The notes: a model not told the origin generated them from the sequence alone. DNA of 10,401 nt from Chitinophagaceae bacterium (GCA_003167015.1 PMUF01000171.1:1418-11818); one strand, 5' to 3'. Shown: positions 1 through 6,942, counted from the stretch's first letter. Made by a program: numbers and translations.

Positions 1-1220
1 ATCACCCATTTCTCAGTCACCAGCTTTTCCAGCGCAAAAGGACCACGTGCATGCAGCTTCTGCGTGGAAATACCGATCTCCGCCCCCAGCCCCAGTTCCT
101 CCCCGTCGGTGAACCGCGTCGAAGCATTCGAATAGACAGCCGCAGCATCGACCTCTGCCAGAAAACGTTCACACTTCTTCTTGTCCCGCGACACGATCGC
201 CTCGGAATGCCGGGTGGAATATTTCCCGATATGCGCCAGCGCTTCATCGATATCCGCCACCACCTTCACTGCGCACTTCAGACTCAGGAACTCCCGTGCA
301 AAATCACCGGACTTTGCCTTCCGCAGATGAGGATAGTCGCCGAAAGCCCGCCATGCAGCCGGATCGGCGAATACTTCCACCCCATATCGCTCGAACGGCT
401 CCCGCAACAGCCGTAGCAAGGCCGGCGCCACTCCCGCATCCACCAGCAAAGTATCCATGGAATTACAGACCGAAGGCCGCGATACCTTCGCATTCACGAC
501 GATATCCACTGCTTTTTGCAGGTCCGCCGTCTTCTCCACATAGACATGACAGACCCCTGCACCCGTCTCGATCACCGGCACCAGGCTGTTGGCCCGCACA
601 TAACGGATCAGCGCATCCGATCCCCGGGGGATCAGCACATCTACCCAACGGGTGGCGGTCATCAACTCCTGCACGGTCTCCCGGTCTGGTGGCAGCAAGG
701 TCACACAATCGGGGTCGATCCCACTGCTCCGCAAAGCCTTTTTGATCAGGGCAATACCCGCCTTGTTGGTATCGGCTGCATCCTGACTGCCCTTGAGCAG
801 GCACCCGTTCCGGCTGCGCAGACACAGGGCTGCAATGTCGAAAGTCACATTGGGCCTCGATTCATAAATAGCGCCCACCACCCCCAACGGTACCGCCCTC
901 TTTTCCACCCGCAGCCCGTTCGCCAGCGTCCTGCTGTCCAGCAACTTACCCGAAGGATCGGGCAGCCGGCTGACGGTAAGAACACTACCCGCAATAGCCC
1001 GTATCCGCGCTTCATTCAATAGCAACCGGTCCTTACGCGGATTGTCCGGGTCCTGCCGCGCCAGATCTTTCGCATTGGCCCGCAACAAAGCTGCCTGCTG
1101 GGATACCAGCAGAGACGCCAGTTCCTTCAGCGCCATCTTCACCTGCCTGTCGCTGGCCCGCCGCAAAGCCGCCGCTGCCTTATGCGTCCGCTGAATCAAA
1201 GACTGTATTTTTTTTGCCAT
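1..1220 (-). CDS. proA: Gamma-glutamyl phosphate reductase (ProA), 3' end outside the window
   Basis: ProA reduces L-glutamyl 5-phosphate with NADPH to glutamate 5-semialdehyde, the second step of cytoplasmic proline synthesis. The minus-strand frame from ATG 1220 is open for 406 codons to the window edge; the family is about 417 residues, so only the last dozen or so are missing. Hallmarks seen: PLGVVGAIYESRPNVT (residues about 111-126), the segment VIPRGSD-like LIPRGSDALI (about 197-206), TGAGVCHVYVE (about 219-229), the catalytic cysteine at residue 252 in RPSVCNSMDT (codon at 465-467), and the late block GLGAEIGISTQKLHARGP. The start is the ATG six bases after the proB stop, so the two genes are surely co-transcribed and probably translationally coupled. 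Only a weak AAGAA-like sequence precedes it. Codons 2-5 contain a run of eight A. Very confident. Confidence 0.96.
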   Translation of the reverse strand, partial: MAKKIQSLIQRTHKAAAALRRASDRQVKMALKELASLLVSQQAALLRANAKDLARQDPDNPRKDRLLLNEARIRAIAGSVLTVSRLPDPSGKLLDSRTLANGLRVEKRAVPLGVVGAIYESRPNVTFDIAALCLRSRNGCLLKGSQDAADTNKAGIALIKKALRSSGIDPDCVTLLPPDRETVQELMTATRWVDVLIPRGSDALIRYVRANSLVPVIETGAGVCHVYVEKTADLQKAVDIVVNAKVSRPSVCNSMDTLLVDAGVAPALLRLLREPFERYGVEVFADPAAWRAFGDYPHLRKAKSGDFAREFLSLKCAVKVVADIDEALAHIGKYSTRHSEAIVSRDKKKCERFLAEVDAAAVYSNASTRFTDGEELGLGAEIGISTQKLHARGPFALEKLVTEKWV

Positions 1221-1226
1221 AGTTTC

Positions 1227-2258
1227 TTAAAATAACACGATATCGTCCGCATGCGCAGCCACAACATTCTTTTTCAACAGGTTATCCGTTACTTCCGCCG
1301 CCGTCAGTTTCACCTTCGCTACGCCGATGATATTCTCCGTCTCATCGATCAGCTGCACCACCTCCCCGCCGCCAAATTTCCCCTGCACTTTCCGGATACC
1401 GACGGTCAGCAGGCTCCGTCGCTGCTGCAACGCCCGCTCAGCCCCCTTGTCTACAAAAATACTCCCGATGGTGATAGAACCGCTGGCTAGCCATTTCTGT
1501 CGCGCTTTCAGATTGGAGACCCGGGGCAGGAAATGCGTCCCCGCCCCTTCCAGCGCATCGCTGAATGGAGCCCGTCCGCTTAATCCGCAAATCACCACTT
1601 TGATCCCCAGCGACGCGGCGAGCCGGGCAAACGTCAGCTTGGACAGCATGCCCCCCAATCCCAGGCTGCTCTTGTCCTTCCGCACATATCCCAGTATCCG
1701 GCTATCCACCTTCTCCACCTGGGAAATGATCCGTCCGCCGTCATCCAATAATCCGCCCACTGACGTACATAGCAATAACGCCGACGCATCAAAGCCTATA
1801 GCTGTCAACGTAGCCAGCTCATCATTATCAGAGAATTTCAATTCTACATTGCTGACAAGATCGTTTTCATTCATGATCGGAAGAATGCCATTCTTCCAGA
1901 ATTCGACAAAAGTGTCTTTCAACTGAAGCCAGCGCTCCCTGCTGGAAAAATGATGCCGCTCGCATAATGCCTGGGCTACCGGGATGCCATAGACGGAGAA
2001 ATGTTTTTGATAATGCCGGATGAGGATCGGGTTGCCCACCGCGGCTGCCGCCTTCCGCTCGGTCAGCGTGCCTTTATAATGACTAAAAAAACTCCTGCCG
2101 CTGCCTACCGCCCCGCTGCTGACCAGCACCACGCGATAACGGGCAGATAATGCCGCAATGTCCGCCGCGACCTTTTTCATAGTGGCCTGAACCAGCTCAC
2201 CCCGATCGTCGGTCAAAACGGCTGTACCTAACTTAATGACTAATACCGGCTTTTGCAT
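1227..2258 (-). CDS. proB: Glutamate 5-kinase (ProB) with C-terminal PUA domain
   Basis: ProB transfers phosphate from ATP to the gamma-carboxylate of glutamate, the committed and usually proline-inhibited step of proline synthesis. The 343 residues match the family length (E. coli about 367). The amino-acid-kinase domain (about 1-250) shows VIKLGTAVLTD at the N-terminus, VSSGAVGSGR (about 46-55), NENDLVSNVELKFSDNDELA (about 130-149) and LGLGGMLSKL (about 199-208). A C-terminal PUA-type domain (about 258-343) starts at ASGSITIGSIFVDKGA and ends AAHADDIVLF, equivalent to the VAIHRDDMV ending of other ProB proteins. The usual LLLLTDxxGL motif reads LLLCTSVGGL, a mild divergence. It is the first gene of a proBA operon. 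The ATG at 2258 is favoured because it places the kinase motif at residue 8. A -7-like promoter element ends only four bases upstream of it. Confidence 0.95.
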   Translation of the reverse strand: MQKPVLVIKLGTAVLTDDRGELVQATMKKVAADIAALSARYRVVLVSSGAVGSGRSFFSHYKGTLTERKAAAAVGNPILIRHYQKHFSVYGIPVAQALCERHHFSSRERWLQLKDTFVEFWKNGILPIMNENDLVSNVELKFSDNDELATLTAIGFDASALLLCTSVGGLLDDGGRIISQVEKVDSRILGYVRKDKSSLGLGGMLSKLTFARLAASLGIKVVICGLSGRAPFSDALEGAGTHFLPRVSNLKARQKWLASGSITIGSIFVDKGAERALQQRRSLLTVGIRKVQGKFGGGEVVQLIDETENIIGVAKVKLTAAEVTDNLLKKNVVAAHADDIVLF

Positions 2259-2262
2259 CCCG

Positions 2263-2270
2263 CAAAAGTA
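2263..2270 (-). promoter_or_regulatory. Bacteroidota-type -7 promoter element for proBA
   Basis: Read on the minus strand the eight bases are TACTTTTG, an exact match to the Bacteroidota housekeeping -7 consensus TAnnTTTG. They stop four bases before the proB ATG. If active, transcription would start within a few bases of the ATG and give an essentially leaderless mRNA. No good TTTG/TTG -33 element sits 19-21 bases upstream (only a TTCG near 2288-2291), so the assignment is moderate. Confidence 0.45.
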
Positions 2271-2350
2271 TTCAATTTTAACACTTCCGAATACCCGTTA
2301 CGCCGTATTTTAGATGAACCCTTAACTACAGTCTATCTAAACCCTAAACT

Positions 2351-3091
2351 ATGCAAGCCCGAATCCTTGCCTTCCTCGTACTCCTGCCCTGCTGCGCCCC
2401 GGCGCAAAAACAGGCCGCCGATACATTGGACCTTTACAGCAACCCGCCGCCAAAACGGGACAACGACACGGTGGCCCGGCCTGCTGCCTCCCCACGACCC
2501 AAACACTATGACAACGTCAGATGGAACATCAGCGGTGGCATGTCCGGTGGCTCCTTGAATTTTCAGCAAAACGGCAACGTAGGCCTTACCTTCCAATTCA
2601 GGTACAACCTGATCCAGGGCAAACGCTCCTCCCTCTCTATCAACCAGGGTCTTACCTTTGGAACCGAAGACGAATACGGTGTATCCTTTTTTCCTGTAGT
2701 GGCCGTAGCCATGATAGCCGGCCCTTATTCCAACGTGGACCTAAGCGATGGACATCGGATCTCCACCTACGCCGATTTTCCACTGGTACTGCAATATAAC
2801 TTCGGCGCCGGCGCCGTCCGGCGCACCGAACGGTCCTACCGGGAAAAGATGGGGTTTTATATCGGGGGAGGGTTCACCCATACCTTCACCGGCTACACCA
2901 ATACATTCACGCTGGCCGCCCAAACAGATTATTGGGCATGGGTAGCCGATGGCGGCATCCTGCTGAGAGCAGGAGAAGGCGGTAATACTTGTATAGGATT
3001 GGGCGTTGAGCAACCGCTCCGAACACCAATCGGACCGATACACAACCCCCTTTTTTTTAAAATCAGTTTAACTTTCATAGGCAAATTATAA
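2351..3091 (+). CDS. Secreted, probably beta-barrel outer-membrane protein of unknown function
   Basis: The product is 246 residues and I do not recognise a named family. Residues 1-18 form a signal peptide (hydrophobic ILAFLVLL, then APA before Q19, a signal peptidase I type site). LLPCC is not a convincing lipobox. After a proline-rich, low-complexity linker (about 25-55) the mature part is rich in alternating aromatic and hydrophobic strands with glycine turns (SGGMSGGSLNF, GLTFQFRYNLI, MGFYIGGGFTHTFTGYTNTF, IGLGVEQPL, FFKISLTFIGKL). That pattern is what small outer-membrane beta-barrels look like, and the final strand could be the barrel-closing one. The gene stands alone on the plus strand, divergent from proBA and convergent with the Hint gene, whose stop lies two bases beyond its own. 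A weak -7-like TATTTTAG (7 of 8) lies at 2306-2313. A C5-T8-A4 homopolymer cluster at 3046-3062 lies about 11 codons before the stop. Confidence 0.8.
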   Translation: MQARILAFLVLLPCCAPAQKQAADTLDLYSNPPPKRDNDTVARPAASPRPKHYDNVRWNISGGMSGGSLNFQQNGNVGLTFQFRYNLIQGKRSSLSINQGLTFGTEDEYGVSFFPVVAVAMIAGPYSNVDLSDGHRISTYADFPLVLQYNFGAGAVRRTERSYREKMGFYIGGGFTHTFTGYTNTFTLAAQTDYWAWVADGGILLRAGEGGNTCIGLGVEQPLRTPIGPIHNPLFFKISLTFIGKL

Positions 3092-3093
3092 AA

Positions 3094-3543
3094 CTATTTC
3101 TGCCGCACCATCACACCATTCATAATGAACGTACTCCCGCCTCCGGCCACAATATTATACACCGGCTGTAAACCCCCGGCAGACTCTTCCTTATTCCAGA
3201 CCGTGAACTCAGCATACCGGCCTGTGGTCCCGTCCAGACACAGCACCCGATCCCCCGGCGCCACCTCACCCATCTTCTTATTCCCGGTCGCAGTGACCAT
3301 CGGATGATTGGGCGTCCCTTCCAGCTCCTTGCATCGCAGGTTCACCTGCCGCCCCGACACATCGGTCGTAACCGCCAGCAACAGCAACCGGGTAATGGCA
3401 TAATTCTTAGCCGCATGCACCGTCAGCTCCTTCACTGTCACCGGTAGGGCCGCGTGCGTCAAAGGATCCACCGTCATCACCTCATCGCCGGGCTGAACAT
3501 CCTTCAACAACTTCTGACCGCCGCCGGCCATCGTCACTGCCAT
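3094..3543 (-). CDS. Hint (hedgehog/intein) domain coding region, detached from its N-terminal part
   Basis: Hint domains catalyse an N-to-S acyl shift at their first cysteine and so cleave themselves from the preceding polypeptide. From ATG 3543 the product is 149 residues, but the domain begins earlier in the same frame: codons 3570-3544 read GNDICFPGD, so the nucleophile cysteine (codon 3556-3558) is not included in any ATG-started product. Counting that Cys as 1, block A runs CFPGDMAVTM...LLKDVQPGDEV, block B is GTPNHPMVT with the T82-x-x-H85 pair, and the end is PVYNIV...STFIMNGVMVRQK (about 132-154). There is no homing endonuclease insert. The terminal His-Asn and following Cys/Ser/Thr of splicing inteins are absent, so cleavage and not splicing is expected. 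No in-frame ATG, GTG or TTG lies between the TAA at 3571-3573 and the Cys. The Hint call is firm; separate expression is doubtful. Confidence 0.75.
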   Translation of the reverse strand: MAVTMAGGGQKLLKDVQPGDEVMTVDPLTHAALPVTVKELTVHAAKNYAITRLLLLAVTTDVSGRQVNLRCKELEGTPNHPMVTATGNKKMGEVAPGDRVLCLDGTTGRYAEFTVWNKEESAGGLQPVYNIVAGGGSTFIMNGVMVRQK

Positions 3544-3570
3544 GTCCCCGGGAAAGCATATATCGTTACC

Positions 3571-4086
3571 TTACGTCCCTGCCTCCCTGCTCACAGCCCC
3601 GCCACCACCCATCCCCGACCGGTACAGCTGATACCCCAGCTCCTCCGAAAGAACATAGGACAGCTTCAGCACAAAGAATTGTTCCTCCTTGTCAATGGCA
3701 TGGATATCTTCGAAATATTTCCGCCAAACGGCCGGAGGCGCTTTATAACCCGGCATACAGGCGGTATAACGCTTGCCGGTCTCTGTGGTATAATAGATCA
3801 CAGTGCCCAACTCTACCCTGCCGTCCTTGAGGATCAGCTTATACAGATCGATACGTTTTTTCTTGCCGTCATCGCCCGTGATGAAATAGGGCTTGCCGAA
3901 TCCGTTGTGATCTAAGATATACGCGTTCTCGAATTTGACATACGTGTCTTTGTCCGGATCGGCCACCGAAAAAGTCTTGGCCTTTTCATACTCCTCCATC
4001 GTAAGGGCACGGCCGCCGGTCGAATCCTGGGCACGCACGCCCAACCCGGCAAGCAGCAGCACGCCCGCAAAAAGAATACTCTTCAT
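3571..4086 (-). CDS. Secreted protein of unknown function, N-terminal half of an interrupted Hint protein
   Basis: The product is 171 residues. Residues 1-20 are a clear signal peptide (MKS, hydrophobic ILFAGVLLLAGLG, then VRAQ before DST), so it acts outside the cytoplasm. The mature region has a compact, charged, mixed alpha/beta look: LTMEEYEKAKTF (28-39), DTYVKFENAYILD (47-59), KPYFITGDDGKKKRIDLYKL (65-84), then VWRKYFEDIHAIDKEEQFFV (120-139) and a tail rich in glycine (SGMGGGG). I do not recognise a catalytic motif. It ends at TAA 3571-3573, but the frame continues without another stop through a whole Hint domain. From memory, related Bacteroidota proteins appear to carry this N-part and the Hint domain in one chain, with a Tyr where this gene has the stop. 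It lies 30 bases downstream of the aminotransferase gene, same strand. A TATCTTTC sequence at 4094-4101 may give it its own promoter. Confidence 0.75.
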   Translation of the reverse strand: MKSILFAGVLLLAGLGVRAQDSTGGRALTMEEYEKAKTFSVADPDKDTYVKFENAYILDHNGFGKPYFITGDDGKKKRIDLYKLILKDGRVELGTVIYYTTETGKRYTACMPGYKAPPAVWRKYFEDIHAIDKEEQFFVLKLSYVLSEELGYQLYRSGMGGGGAVSREAGT

Positions 4087-4093
4087 GTAATGT

Positions 4094-4101
4094 GAAAGAT
4101 A
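4094..4101 (-). promoter_or_regulatory. Possible -7 element before the secreted Hint-type gene
   Basis: The minus strand reads TATCTTTC, seven of eight bases of TAnnTTTG, seven bases before ATG 4086 inside the 30-bp gap after the aminotransferase stop. No clear -33 element is visible, so the gene may simply be co-transcribed with the upstream one. Confidence 0.25.
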
Positions 4102-4116
4102 GTTTTGAATGATGAT

Positions 4117-5298
4117 TTATGATATCTCCTTGAAGGCAGACGCGAAGGCTTCCATCTCGTCCATCCGCCCGATGCTGATCCGGCACCAGTCCTGGTTATT
4201 GAACTTCCAAAACCGCACTCCGACACCGCGCTTCATCATCTCGTCAGTGAATTGCTTGCCGTCCATCTTGATGGGGAACAATACGAAGTTCGTGCTCGAC
4301 GGAACATACATATAGCCCTCCTTCTTCAATACATCGTAGAGGTAGCTCTTCGAAGCAATGGTCTTCTTCAACGCGCCGTCGAGGAATTCCCTGTCCTGGT
4401 AGCTCGCAATGGCAGCTTGCAGGGTAGTGGTCGAAATGGACATGGACGCTTCGGTATACAAAGATAACTTCTTGATCGTCTCGGGCTGGGTCACCACATA
4501 CCCTATCCTTAACCCGGCAAAGCCATACAGCTTCGAAAAGGTCCTGGCCACAATGATATTGCTGCCGGTATTCACCATCGGGATCAACGTAGTACCCTGG
4601 GGATCGTCCAGGTAATCGATATAAGCCTCGTCGATAAATACAGTCACTTTCTTGGATACCCTGTCGCAGAAGGATTTCAGCTTGGCATTGTCCACCACCG
4701 TAGCCGTCGGATTGTTGGGATTGCAGATGTAGACCAATACGGTATTGTCATCGATGGCCTTTTCCATTGCATCCAGGTCCAGCTTGTACTCTGTCGTCAG
4801 AGGCACCTTCACCCACTTGGCGCCAATACGTTGGGCCTTGCTGGGAAGATCGGCATAGGAAGGATCACCGGTAACAACGTTGCAGCCGGGCTTGTAATAG
4901 GCCAAAGCTGCGGCCATCAACAGCGGCGATGAACCGGAAGCCAGAAAGATATTCTCCTGCTTAACCTTTTCGAAGTCCGCGATCTTTTGGCTCAGGTCAC
5001 CCATCGAACGCATAGGGTATTGATAGCTGACCGGCAGCGTATTCATAATGGCTTCCTTCGCCTTATCGGAAGGGCCGAAAGGATTTTCATTGGCAAACAG
5101 CCGGGCCTTAAGAGGCTCGACGGCATTCAGGGCAATTTCCCTTTCTGTCCAGCCTTCCGAGCTAAAGGGAGTTGCAGCATGACCGGTGACCGACGGCGCA
5201 GCCTGTGCTGGATTCAGCAGACTGCCGGCAAATGGAAGTGCTCCCGCTAGTACGGCGCCCCTCCGAAGTAATGTGCGACGACTGATTGTGTTGCCCAT
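4117..5298 (-). CDS. Tat-exported PLP-dependent aminotransferase, HisC-like (class I/II)
   Basis: A fold-type I aminotransferase of 393 residues, closest in style to histidinol-phosphate aminotransferase, that swaps an amino group between an amino acid and a 2-oxo acid. The N-terminus is a twin-arginine signal: SRRTLLRR (6-13), a hydrophobic stretch, then AQA before A34. After it comes a complete enzyme: ANENPFGPS (69-77), SGSSPLLMAA (121-130, cofactor phosphate region), NPNNPTAT (193-200), FIDEAYIDY (221-229, Asp223 to the pyridine nitrogen and Tyr226), the Schiff-base Lys256 in ARTFSKLYGFAGLRIGY, and Arg373 in WCRISIGRMDEME for the substrate carboxylate. No key residue is missing. The substrate cannot be read from sequence, and a biosynthetic HisC role is unlikely for an exported protein. 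It follows the amine oxidase gene by 57 bases on the same strand, probably in one operon. Tat export fits a protein that must bind PLP and fold in the cytoplasm. Confidence 0.9.
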   Translation of the reverse strand: MGNTISRRTLLRRGAVLAGALPFAGSLLNPAQAAPSVTGHAATPFSSEGWTEREIALNAVEPLKARLFANENPFGPSDKAKEAIMNTLPVSYQYPMRSMGDLSQKIADFEKVKQENIFLASGSSPLLMAAALAYYKPGCNVVTGDPSYADLPSKAQRIGAKWVKVPLTTEYKLDLDAMEKAIDDNTVLVYICNPNNPTATVVDNAKLKSFCDRVSKKVTVFIDEAYIDYLDDPQGTTLIPMVNTGSNIIVARTFSKLYGFAGLRIGYVVTQPETIKKLSLYTEASMSISTTTLQAAIASYQDREFLDGALKKTIASKSYLYDVLKKEGYMYVPSSTNFVLFPIKMDGKQFTDEMMKRGVGVRFWKFNNQDWCRISIGRMDEMEAFASAFKEIS

Positions 5299-5355
5299 AA
5301 GAGTATATTTTATTGGTGGTTAATTAAATCCATTGTTACCGCGCTCCCCCGCGCC

Positions 5356-6942
5356 TCAACTCCCCAGCGACGGATACGAAAACCGCTGCCCTGTGACCCG
5401 GCTATGCAACGCCGCTACTACGCTCCTGGCTGACTCCAGCGCCCCGGCCATCCAGGCATTCAGATACGTCATGTGCTCACCCGCGAAATATACCTGCCCG
5501 TCCGGCTGCAATAAAGCCTTATATAATGTCTGCCGCTCCTCCTGCGAATAGAGCGCCCAACCACCCAGGTTGTATTTCGTCTTGTGCCAGCTGACAGAGA
5601 AAGAAGTTTCGAATTCCTGCCTGTACTGCGGATGTATCAGGCTGCCCTTGTCCAATGCTAATTGCTCCCGCTCGTCGTAAGATAAATTACCCGTCGCAAC
5701 AGCCTTTTCATTAAAGTTATAATATCCGATCAATATCCCCTTACCGCTCAAATAATCATAGGAAGGATAAAAAATTTGCGTCAGTTGATTGTTCGTATGG
5801 GTAATGCCCCCGTAGATCCCCTCGTCCTCCTCCCAAAACCTGCGCTTGAACTGCAGCCCGATCTTCCCGGTGGACATATACACAATCGAATCGATGGCCC
5901 TGCTGGCGTCAGAAGAGAAATTATGATCGATATTGCTCAGCACCGGCAAAGGTATCGTACAAATGCAAAGATCCGCAGCCATACTTTTCTCTCCCTCCGC
6001 ATCCTTGTACACCACCTTCACCCCCTTCTCTACATTGTGGATAGCACTGACCTCCGCACCACGGCGTATCTGTCCCCCCACCCGCTGCTCAAAAGCCGCA
6101 GCGATCCTGTCCATCCCCCCGACTGCCTGGAACAACGTCCCCTGCAATTCATAAGTGTACTCTGCCACATTATAGAAATCAGGATCCAACAACCCGGACT
6201 CTGCCATCGCTACCAGGGTCATCGGATCACCGATCTTCCCTTCTTTATCCCCCGGCCCCGGCGAATCGATATAACCCCTTCGCGCCGAAGCCTTATACAA
6301 TTTGTCGATATCCAGTCCGCCCTCCGCCCGCAAATATTCGATCACCTTCAACGTGTCCTCTTTGCTCATGCCCGCATCGATCTTTCCTCCATCCATCCCC
6401 TTGGCCAGCAACTCAGCCATCCATCCCCTCATGTCGTTATGCACCTCCCGGACGCGCACCTTCTTATTCGATAACGGCCCCTTCCCCTCACTGAAATAAT
6501 AGGTGTTCTCATTCACATTGTTATACACCTGTATGGGCACCTTCAATTCCTTACAATAATGCAGGGTCAAGGCGTGATGGTGAGGGATACGTGAAGGCCC
6601 TGCATTGAAGTACTGGCCTTCATCGAATGCTGCCGTATGAACCTGTCCCCCCGTCTCCACATTGGACGAGCCCTTCCGGATGCTCCAGCATCGCCCCCCG
6701 GCCCGCTCCCGGGCCTCCAGGATCGTACACTGGTATCCCAGCTTCCCCAATTCATAAGCGGCCGCCATTCCCGCCAGCCCCGCTCCTAAGATCAATACCT
6801 CTTTTCCATTCCCATCTCCTTCCAGCCGGAAAGGATGGGCCGGAGCCGCCGGCAACATTCCCATCGCTATCATCGCCGGATAAGCTCCAAGAGTATAATT
6901 TCCCGCCTTTTGTAAGAATTCCCTTCGAGTGAGCAATTTCAA
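5356..6942 (-). CDS. Tat-exported FAD-dependent amine / L-amino acid oxidase
   Basis: A 528-residue flavin monoamine oxidase family protein that oxidises an amine or amino acid to the imine, with electrons passing to oxygen (giving H2O2) or another acceptor. The N-terminus carries a twin-arginine motif TRREFLQ (5-11), a hydrophobic segment and an APA site before H36. The FAD Rossmann motif is VLILGAGLAGMAAAYELGKL (about 49-68), followed by LEAR and the RAGGRCWSIR block (about 80-89). The C-terminal FAD block is VYFAGEHMTYLNAWMAGALE (484-503). KYNLGGWALYS supplies the GGW typical of L-amino acid oxidase-like proteins. The start is TTG at 6942-6940: a TAA lies two codons upstream, and the first in-frame ATG falls after the Tat motif. 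The only other choice is TTG 6936. The exact substrate is unknown. It leads a minus-strand cluster with the aminotransferase. Confidence 0.9.
   Translation of the reverse strand: MKLLTRREFLQKAGNYTLGAYPAMIAMGMLPAAPAHPFRLEGDGNGKEVLILGAGLAGMAAAYELGKLGYQCTILEARERAGGRCWSIRKGSSNVETGGQVHTAAFDEGQYFNAGPSRIPHHHALTLHYCKELKVPIQVYNNVNENTYYFSEGKGPLSNKKVRVREVHNDMRGWMAELLAKGMDGGKIDAGMSKEDTLKVIEYLRAEGGLDIDKLYKASARRGYIDSPGPGDKEGKIGDPMTLVAMAESGLLDPDFYNVAEYTYELQGTLFQAVGGMDRIAAAFEQRVGGQIRRGAEVSAIHNVEKGVKVVYKDAEGEKSMAADLCICTIPLPVLSNIDHNFSSDASRAIDSIVYMSTGKIGLQFKRRFWEEDEGIYGGITHTNNQLTQIFYPSYDYLSGKGILIGYYNFNEKAVATGNLSYDEREQLALDKGSLIHPQYRQEFETSFSVSWHKTKYNLGGWALYSQEERQTLYKALLQPDGQVYFAGEHMTYLNAWMAGALESARSVVAALHSRVTGQRFSYPSLGS

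Larger units (their letters stand above)
3094..4086 (-). pseudogene. Combined reading: secreted Hint-domain protein broken by one in-frame TAA
   Basis: Read as one gene, codons from ATG 4086 to the stop at 3094 encode 171 residues, one TAA (3571-3573), then 158 residues. The junction reads ...SREAGT-stop-GNDICFPGD..., with the Hint nucleophile Cys five codons after the stop. TAA is one base from TAC or TAT (Tyr). Both halves are otherwise undamaged and stay in one frame. A nonsense mutation or a base-call error is the simplest reading. Readthrough is less likely because TAA is the tightest bacterial stop and is followed by GGT, not a known leaky context. The single-chain ancestor is an inference from domain logic and remembered homologues. 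Confidence 0.6.

Noticed and set aside
463..825. 120-codon minus-strand open frame inside proA
   Set aside because: It is out of frame with proA. The neighbouring frame gives the catalytic Cys block and family motifs end to end, so this is a shadow.
1327..1926. 199-codon plus-strand open frame antisense to proB
   Set aside because: Ser/Pro/Arg-rich translation without motifs; proB on the other strand is unambiguous.
2306..2313. TATTTTAG as the promoter of the secreted barrel-like gene
   Set aside because: One mismatch to TAnnTTTG and no -33 element at the expected distance; by chance such matches are common in AT-rich spacers.
2316..2350. Near-direct repeat CCCTTAACT / CCCTAAACT before the plus-strand gene at 2351
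   Set aside because: Two imperfect short copies in an AT-rich spacer; not enough to propose an operator.
3094..3570. Functional stop-codon readthrough to make the full Hint protein
   Set aside because: TAA followed by GGT is not a known leaky context, and no stimulating structure was evident. Mutation or sequence error is simpler, so readthrough is kept only as a minor alternative.
5341..5354. GCGC-TCCCCC-GCGC hairpin between the amine oxidase and aminotransferase genes, as a terminator
   Set aside because: Only a 4-bp stem and no T-run follows on the minus strand; it is too weak to call an intrinsic terminator, so an operon remains plausible.
5776..6474. 232-codon plus-strand open frame antisense to the amine oxidase
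   Set aside because: It has no recognisable motif and skewed composition (His, Arg, Pro, Leu), and lies wholly inside a gene with clear FAD motifs.
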